A stretch of 64,000 nucleotides of DNA from Dichetophora obliterata (Eukaryota > Arthropoda > Insecta > Diptera > Sciomyzidae), in assembly GCA_963920525.1 (NCBI GenBank), contig OY986435.1, forward strand, positions 94,524,000 to 94,587,999. Direction: 5' to 3'. Shown in pieces: positions 57,891 through 64,000 of this stretch; the first letter of the stretch is position 1, and each line of letters opens with the position of its first letter. The position numbers and the translations under genes were made by a program. The notes under the pieces are model-generated. The model was given only the letters and a program-made list of their open reading frames with translations, made no database searches and was not told where the DNA came from.

Positions 57891-58790
57891 CATGTAAGCA
57901 CTCGTTGAAAATGAGAGTAACTATCCTGCATTGCATTTTCTTTTAACGAATAAACAAAATGTGGACTCGCTCAAAAAGTAGACTTCGCTAAGCTTGCTAT
58001 TCACCCCTGTATTGCTTAAGAGACTCATTGTAACGAATAGATAAAGGTACAAACACTCAGCCTTTCAAAGCTCCTCACTCGCCCTATTCGCAGAAAGTTG
58101 ATAAACTATCCGCATGATTCTCAATGCTTGAATCGCAGCGAGTCATCTACGCAGTTAGCTACTGCGCTGATTTGAACTACGCTGATGTTTATAGAGCACA
58201 AGTAATAAAAAAGGAATGATTGCAAGATGAATGTCGCAGGATTCAATTACGAAGATCATGAACACCAGCTAGAATAGATTTGCCAGCATATAATAGGTTT
58301 TTTAAAATTTTTTCCCAATAAGACATGCGGCGACAATGAAATACAGAGCACCATGCAAATTTTTTATGTTACAAGTCAAATTGCACAACTCAAAGCATTT
58401 GGCGAGTCCCATTAACAACGTAGCTTTATCTCGAAGCAGGCAGAATTTTCACTATATTCGCAATGTTTGTTCGTAGACTCTCACAACTCTCAGCTGTATC
58501 GCGAAGCAGGCAATATGGTCACTATATTCACTATGTTTGTTCGCTTATTCGCCCAACTTTCAACGTGAGGATCGAAGCAAGCGCATATTGTAGAGTAGAG
58601 AGTGAGCATAAATCGCACTCAACATAAAAAAGCGAGCGAGTCAATGCGAAGCAAACAAAATTTTTTGAGGAATGCGAAGGCCTGAGAAAACAGATATTGT
58701 AGTGAAGAAGGAGAGTGCGTAATGAAGCGAAGCGCTTGTTGTAGATCTCTGATTCAAAGGAATGAGGATTGAAAACGGTTAATACCATCA
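57891..58790. other. Leader-like region of the gypsy element, unresolved
   Basis: No frame. Two ~70-bp passages (58430-58470 and 58500-58545) repeat CGAAGCAGGCA, TCACTATATTCGC/A and ATGTTTGTTCG. The region could include the 5' leader or a decayed 5' LTR of the gypsy element, but I cannot match it to the 3' LTR start (TGTTGCGCGG). Confidence 0.35.
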
Positions 58791-59290
58791 TTTAATCCGT
58801 CCACGACTAGATCTCTTTCAGCTCGCGAGTGGTTATCGGTTGTTGAAAAAGTAAAGAACATTTTTAAGTGGGACTACCAAACAGTGTTATTTTATGCAGC
58901 TTTGCGTTTAGAGGAAGCGGCATCTTTCTGGTTTTCATCGGTTAAAGCGGATGATTGTTCATGGTTAGCCTTTAAAGTGTTATTTATAGATGCATTTAAA
59001 TCCATTAAAGATGAGAGCGAAATTTATGTAAGATTTATGCGACGTACAAAACAATCAGACGAATGCATCTAAAAATATTTTTATGATGTGTCAGCTTTAG
59101 CTCGGCAAGCCGGATTCAGCGATGATTGTGCCAAAAATTATATTATTTCGGGACTTAAAAATAAAGATTTAATAAACGTGATCACCGGGTATATTCCGTA
59201 TTGTAAAACAATGCAAGACCCTTTTATTACAAATAAAAGAACATATGTGCATTACTGAACAGCGGAAAAATAGGGAAAGCTGATAATAAA
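58790..59290 (+). pseudogene. gypsy gag (capsid-like) remnant
   Basis: The frame reads W..VVEKVKNIF, then VLFYAALRLEEAASFWF and LAFKVLFIDAF, a spacing typical of retrotransposon gag capsid domains. An in-frame TAA stands at 59070-59072, after which the frame continues (ALARQAGFSDDCAKNYIISGL, ITGYIP) and then breaks. No start codon could be fixed. Confidence 0.65.
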
Positions 59291-59399
59291 ATGAATAATT
59301 TCTCACGTCCTAATGTTAAAATAAGTTCATATTAAAATAAATATAAAGCAAACCGACAACCATTTAATAAGTTATTTGCAAATCGTTACAGCCCACAAA

Positions 59400-59930
59400 T
59401 TCGCTGTTATAATTGTCGGGATATTGGACATTTAGCTCGTGACTGTCGGCAATCATCGAAAAGGCCAAGTGAAGGTGTTTTAAAACTCTCATTCGCCCGC
59501 TAAAACCGCACGTTTAGCATTGAAAAATTCTGGATTAATGCAATCGGCTTATATCGAAGGCAATTTGATTCACGCGTTTTGTGATTTAGGCAGCGAATGT
59601 TCTACTTTAAAAAAAAAATGAAAGTACAAGAATTCGGTTGGTGTTCTACTTCGTTGATTGGTTTTGGTGGAAACGCTGCGTTCTCAATTGGCAAAATAAA
59701 AAAAAAAATGTTACAACTCAGAATGTTTCGCTTTTAATAGACATTGTGATTGTAATTGATAGTGATCAAGAATACGATATGATTGTGAGACAAAATTTTC
59801 TTGGCCATTCTGAAGTTACTCTATTGCGGGAAAACGGAGAGTTAACAATATCTTACAATGTGGTTATAGCTCATCTAACCCACATGACTGACAAGATGTC
59901 GGTAAAATCTTAATTTAAAAATTGTAATAC
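59400..59930 (+). pseudogene. gypsy nucleocapsid knuckle and protease remnant
   Basis: CYNCRDIGHLARDC (59402-59443) is a CX2CX4HX4C zinc knuckle. The protease active site reads FCDLGSECS at 59576-59602 (families usually D-T/S-G, and D-L-G occurs in some gypsy lineages). A poly-A frameshift at about 59612 follows. The frame 59638-59913 holds the linker with IVRQNFLGHSEVTLLRENG. Confidence 0.65.
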
Positions 59931-61080
59931 GATCAAAACTGGCAATAATATCGTCGCTCGCGTGACAAACTATCGTAACCCACATTTTCAAAATTTTTCA
60001 GGGGAACTTTTTACTGTTTCGGTCCCCGTTTCACCAATTATTTTGGCCACGTGACCACTTTAAAATCAAACTTATTAAATATTTTGGGTACGTTATTATA
60101 GTGTCTGGATTTGTGTAAAAAAATTTAGCCAAGTATTTCCTAGAAACTGTAGTAACTAAACACGAACGTCGGTTTGTGAAAATTTTATTTTTGCTTTTTA
60201 AGAATTTTTAGGCGTCGTTAACCACATTTTTTATATGGAAAATTAATTAAAGCAACAATATGTTTTTTATTTAATATTGCTTTTAATATATATATTAAAT
60301 TTTATTTAAGCAACAAAAACAAGTGCCAAAAATTCACATTGCAACCAATTAAATTAATTTAATGCAAAATAAAGTAGATTTAATAATAAATGCAAACACA
60401 TGGCTATGTATAAAGAAATTAAAGTGACAAAAGGAAAAACAAAATAAGGCAGTTCACGATCTTGTTGCATCGTTGCAAATGGAAAATTAGCAGCTTTTAC
60501 AAAAACAAAAAGCATTGATATGCATTTGCAACATTTATGCATAACGCTATGGTAAACGAATGTCTTAATTTTGTATTAAACACAGCCATTGATACTTTCT
60601 GAACAGTGCTTATTGAACAGTTGTTTGTATTTTTAAATTTTTAGCGGCAAAACTTTAATTTATAATAAAAAAAATGAACTTAAGAAATGGAGGGAAAAAG
60701 GAAAATGAAAAGGGAAAATACCAACAAAAAAAAAACAGGCAGAAAAGAGGCTCTTATTTACTCGTACAATATTGCATTCATCTATCTAAATAATTTTAAA
60801 AATTGATGATCAAAACAATGTAAACAAAAAACAGTTATTGCAAAATCATTTGCAACATCATTATATTAAAGGTGTGCTCACTATCATCTACCCTTGCAAA
60901 AATGCATTTGCAACAATGCAACAAGATCGTGAATATCCAAAAATTTGCTACCTTGTTATTATAAAATTATTGAAAATGTCAATTTGACTAAATCATTAAA
61001 ATAGTTGCAGTAGTTAGCTGAAATGCTTTTCAATCTGTAAACATAACTGAGGTTACAATCTATCAAAACCACAAGCTTTT
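59931..61080. other. Non-coding interior, mostly MITE
   Basis: Decayed linker sequence plus the MITE at 60453-60933. No frame. Confidence 0.5.
60453..60933. mobile_element. MITE in the gypsy pol linker
   Basis: The inverted ends TTCACGATCTTGTTGCATCG and its near-inverse TGCAACAAGATCGTGAA lie 481 bp apart, with GTTGCAAATG words next to both. I see no clear target duplication, so the superfamily is unassigned. Confidence 0.6.
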
Positions 61081-61264
61081 TGGCTTGAGCAGAAGCATAT
61101 ATTTCTTAAATTTGAGGGTTACTGCTGTTTGTAAAATTTTTTTAAATACTTTGTTGGTTACGACCTTTAGACATTTGCATTTTGTGCTTAACTATGACAA
61201 GTATGTCCATAACACTTTGAGGAAAAGTGAGGACTTGCATAAGAAGTGTTATAGTGGTATTAAC

Positions 61265-61850
61265 TCAATTTTAAGAAAAGTGTGGGTTACGACAGTTTGT
61301 CACGTGAGCGACGATATATCACCTGATGAAAAACTAAAATTATTAAATATAATAAGCAAACATTCTGATTGCTTTGCTTTAAGTTTGTGTCAACTTGGAA
61401 AAACAAATGTTGTTGAAATGAACATAAATTTAAAAAACGAACATTTAGTAGTAAACCAAAAACCCTTTAATTTTCGAGAGAAGATTGCGTTACCTAAAAA
61501 CTCGGAAAGTCGAAACAGTTCTTAGGAGTAACTGGATATTTTCGACGGTTTATTCAAAAATTTGCTCAAATAGCATATCCTTTACAGCAATTACAAAAAG
61601 AAAATGCAAAGTTTCTGTGAAGCGACAAAAAAGAAAGTACATTTCAAATGCTTAGGAAAGAACTATGTGAAGAGCCTATCCTAGTTATTTACATTTCGAA
61701 ACAAGATCATGAAGTACACTGCGACGCTTGCCAAATCGGTTTGGCTGGAGTTCTAATTCAAGTGGATGATCAACAACAAAAACGAGCGGAGCTCGAAACA
61801 CTTAAAGAGTTTTAAAGTCTATACTGATTGTAAATAACTAAGGACACAGC
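61265..61850 (+). pseudogene. gypsy reverse transcriptase/RNase H, core deleted
   Basis: The N-terminal linker (LLNIISKHSDCFALSLCQLG, then VNQKPFNFREKI) runs to about 61495. The sequence then jumps to QFLGVTGYFRRFIQKFAQIA, which normally lies after the palm. About 150-170 residues, including the YxDD catalytic box, are therefore missing. The RNase H start is readable (VHCDACQIGLAGVLIQ, 61718-61765), followed by further breaks and LKVYTDCK with a stop. The MITE at 61911 interrupts IARWWLRIQEFD, which resumes after 62422. Confidence 0.75.
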
Positions 61851-61910
61851 AAGCAAAAAGAATTTAATATTAAGAATCGCCAGATGGTGGTTACGAATTC
61901 AGGAATTTGA

Positions 61911-62422
61911 CTGTCTGACCAGAATCATGTCGATGTCGTGTCGGCAGGCAGAGCGCTGACAAAGACAATGCAAACCTTATGGGAGAAAATTGCGGCAGAA
62001 TACGACAACGAAAACGCCAAGATAGAAATGTTTCTATTTCTATTTTGACTATGTCGTTTATTTGACAGCTCTCTCAGCTTCTCTCTAAAAATATGACCAT
62101 ATTTTAACCAAATTTGAAGAATCTGTCAACCAATGTAGCGAGTAAACAGTGTTCTTACTTGATCTAATAATGATAGGAGTAGCTTTCAGTTGAAAATGCA
62201 GTAAATTTATATGAAGAGTACTGCAAAAAGTAGTGAAATAAATGGAAGTGGAGTAATTATTAGTTCAATCGGAGTACGATGAGAACACTGAAGCAAGTTC
62301 AAGAAAATCAACAATGGCAGATTGAATGAAAGCAAAACGACAAAGCCAACGCTTCAATTCTGGGCCAACTCTTAGCGATTCTCTCTCACCGACACGACAA
62401 CGACATGATTCTGGTCAGACAG
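61911..62422. mobile_element. MITE in gypsy RNase H region, 512 bp
   Basis: The ends CTGTCTGACCAGAATCATGT and its inverse ACATGATTCTGGTCAGACAG are flanked by TGA (61908-61910 and 62423-62425). The gypsy frame (EFD, then HRPGTQMAQDELSRCP) continues across the excised block. The 3-bp duplication suggests PIF/Harbinger, although TGA is not the usual TWA. Confidence 0.75.
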
Positions 62423-62599
62423 TGACTTTCAGTTAATTCATCGTCCAGGTACTCAGATGGCACAAGATGAGTTGAGCAGATGTCCAGTAGAAAAGGCAAC
62501 TGATTCTGAAACTGCTGGAATGGATGTTTTCTTGATAGGACAGAGGATAATAGGGTTTCTACATTGCAGCGTCAAGATGTAGACTAATGCGAAATTATT

Positions 62600-63300
62600 A
62601 ACAATCTGTCCATGGATAAGATACTAAAAACAAGAATTATTCAAAAGAATACTTACTAAGAACGGACGCTTGTTTATAAAAACGGACAAAGGTAATTTCT
62701 TGGTGGTACCGAAAGGAGTTCGATGGAGGGTGATCAAATCAGTTCATGGTGACGTAGGACATATTGGATTAGAAAAGACAGCCGAATTCAAAAACTTTAT
62801 TGGTTATTAACACATGTTTGCCATGCTTATATAATAAAAGAGGAACCAATGAAGCACATTATGTAATATACATACCGTACATGTTGACCACCTTGGACCG
62901 TTTCCAAAAGGGTTTATATATTTGGCATGATAGATTAATTTTAAAAATTTCTGATATTAAGGCCAGTACGTATTACTTCGTCAAAAACATGTATCAAAAT
63001 TTTATTGGATGTAGCCCAGTTTTCTGGACTGCCAACACAGCTCGTTAGCGACCGTGGTACCGCACTCACGTCAAAATTGTTTGAAAATTTTTGTAAGGAA
63101 AACAGTATTCGGCATATAATGACAGCTGTGAGGACGCGTAGAGCAAATGGTCAGATTTAGAGATATTTCCGAACAGTTAATACAGCATTAAGCAGTATAA
63201 CAACGGAGCAATATGGTCAAATTGGGTTGAACATGTTTTGCCGTTGCAATGGGGTCTTAATACAACAGAACATCAAATAACACGCCAAACTTCACAAAAC
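62600..63300 (+). pseudogene. gypsy integrase, catalytic Glu replaced by stop
   Basis: The zinc-binding HHCC domain is readable: VHGDVGHIGLEKT (two His) and CLPCLYNK (two Cys, 62811-62834). The catalytic core follows with HVDHLGPFPKG (first Asp, ~62884), VSDRGTALTSKLFENFC (second Asp, ~63046), and TAVRT..ANGQI followed by TAG (63158-63160) exactly where the third catalytic residue, Glu, stands in the family. Other frameshifts are present between the blocks. The DD35E layout is clear, and the enzyme is dead. Confidence 0.8.
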
Positions 63301-63429
63301 TTATTATTATCATTTACTCCAAGAAATTATTTGGGTCTCTTTAAATGTTGCAATGAATAAAGACAGTGATGACGAAGAAGATATTTCGTTATCTGAATTG
63401 AGACAATGTGTTAAAGAACGTCTGGACAA

Positions 63430-63764
63430 CAGAGCAAAAAACAAGCTGTTTTACGTTTAACAGTCGTCACCCGGCTCCAAGAAAATACATGGAAGATGAT
63501 CTGGTGTTTGTAAAGGCGGAACATTCAGCCACAGGATAATCAAGAAAATTACTTGCGAGGTATAAAGGAACTTATGTTGTGAAGAAGGTTCTTGGAAACG
63601 ACCGTTATGTTATTGCTGATACGAGTACAACCCAAGTCAGTCAAAGACGTTTTGGATCAATACAGGCAGCGGATAAATTGAAACCTTGGTGTGACTTGAC
63701 AGATTTTGAGCACGGCGAAATTGAAGTCAGAGAAGAAGATACTTTATCGGAAGATGATGAGTAA
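63430..63764 (+). pseudogene. gypsy integrase C-terminal region
   Basis: After PAPRKYMEDDLVFVK, a stop (TAA at 63538-63540) and LARYKGTYVVKKVLGNDRYV, the frame 63579-63764 ends ...RRFGSIQAADKLKPWCDL plus an acidic tail. This is the GPY/F-like chromatin-tethering end of gypsy integrases. The terminal stop lies at 63762-63764, about 120 bp before the LTR. Confidence 0.7.
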
Positions 63765-63867
63765 ACGATATTAAGTTGTAAATTTTTTTTTTTCGTAAAA
63801 TATGAATTTTGAAATAATTTTATTGTAATAAATGGTAAATTTATTAACTTCTACATGAGAATCTTAT

Positions 63868-64000
63868 ATTTTAAAGAGGAATGTTGCGCGGATTTCTTCA
63901 TCTCTGTGTGATAAAAAAATATGGTTGGTATGTTATTATTTTCTCGAAAAGAAATGCTAATTTTTCTTTTAACCTTGGATCTGAGTGATACCAGTATCCA
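63868..64000 (+). repeat. Polypurine tract and start of 3' LTR (cut by window end)
   Basis: AAAGAGGAA (63874-63882) precedes TGTTGCGCGG (63884). LTRs begin with TG, and a purine tract immediately before is the plus-strand primer site. Only 117 bp of LTR are visible. Confidence 0.6.

Larger units (their letters stand above)
58790..64000 (+). mobile_element. Ty3/gypsy LTR retrotransposon, heavily decayed
   Basis: The order is gag-like, CCHC knuckle, protease, reverse transcriptase remnants, RNase H, integrase, C-terminal tail, purine tract and 3' LTR start. Integrase after RNase H defines the Ty3/gypsy arrangement. Two MITEs (60453-60933 and 61911-62422) are inserted. No env-like frame was seen between integrase and LTR. 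The 3' LTR runs off the window. Confidence 0.8.

Noticed and set aside
57891..58790. 5' LTR of the gypsy element
   Set aside because: No stretch matches the visible 117 bp of the 3' LTR and no primer-binding site was recognised.
1..64000. A bacterial, organellar or viral origin for the window
   Set aside because: Spliced genes, poly(A)-type retroelements, MITEs and mariner/P/hAT relics indicate an insect nuclear genome. No free viral genome or intact viral gene is visible.

Overview
The window looks like gene-poor, AT-rich DNA from a higher fly. I infer a dipteran, most likely a tephritid fruit fly, from a DD41D (rosa-type) mariner first described in tephritids, a Mos1-like DD34D mariner, P-superfamily elements, Jockey-clade LINEs, and one spliced gene with short introns whose last visible intron runs for more than 14 kb. 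There are no bacterial-type operons, no rRNA, no CRISPR array and no intact tRNA gene. Most of the short open frames are chance frames in repeats.

One probable host gene is visible on the plus strand: four exons from 46531 to 49537, joined in frame by consensus splice sites. They encode at least 589 residues of a Ser/Thr/acidic-rich protein that I do not recognise. Its third intron holds a MITE that itself carries a LINE fragment, and its last visible intron is full of transposons.

Everything else I can identify is mobile DNA, often nested. Left third (1-18000): Jockey-clade LINE pieces, a large repeat copy at about 975-2560, a MITE inserted into its own family (5659-6032), a tRNA-Glu-like relic, a 700-bp PIF/Harbinger-like MITE, and a 4-kb Jockey-clade LINE broken by a P-type MITE and a rosa mariner. 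Middle (18000-41500): P-type MITEs with CATG termini and 8-bp target duplications, two hAT-type non-autonomous elements almost back to back, a three-level nest, a P-element excision footprint, the second large repeat copy (29382-31345), a tRNA-headed SINE and several foldback elements. 41564-45599: an apparently intact 4.0-kb DNA transposon with roughly 500-bp inverted ends, an 8-bp direct repeat and an uninterrupted three-exon transposase of 748 codons. Right part (49538-64000): a dead Mos1-like mariner, a 2.65-kb hAT-type giant palindrome, a P element with a remnant of P-like transposase, and a decayed Ty3/gypsy element whose 3' LTR runs off the end.

The most notable points are the intact long-TIR transposon, the density of P-superfamily elements (one with an internal empty-site control for excision), and the self-insertion at 5659-6032. 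All boundaries were read by eye and no database search was possible.
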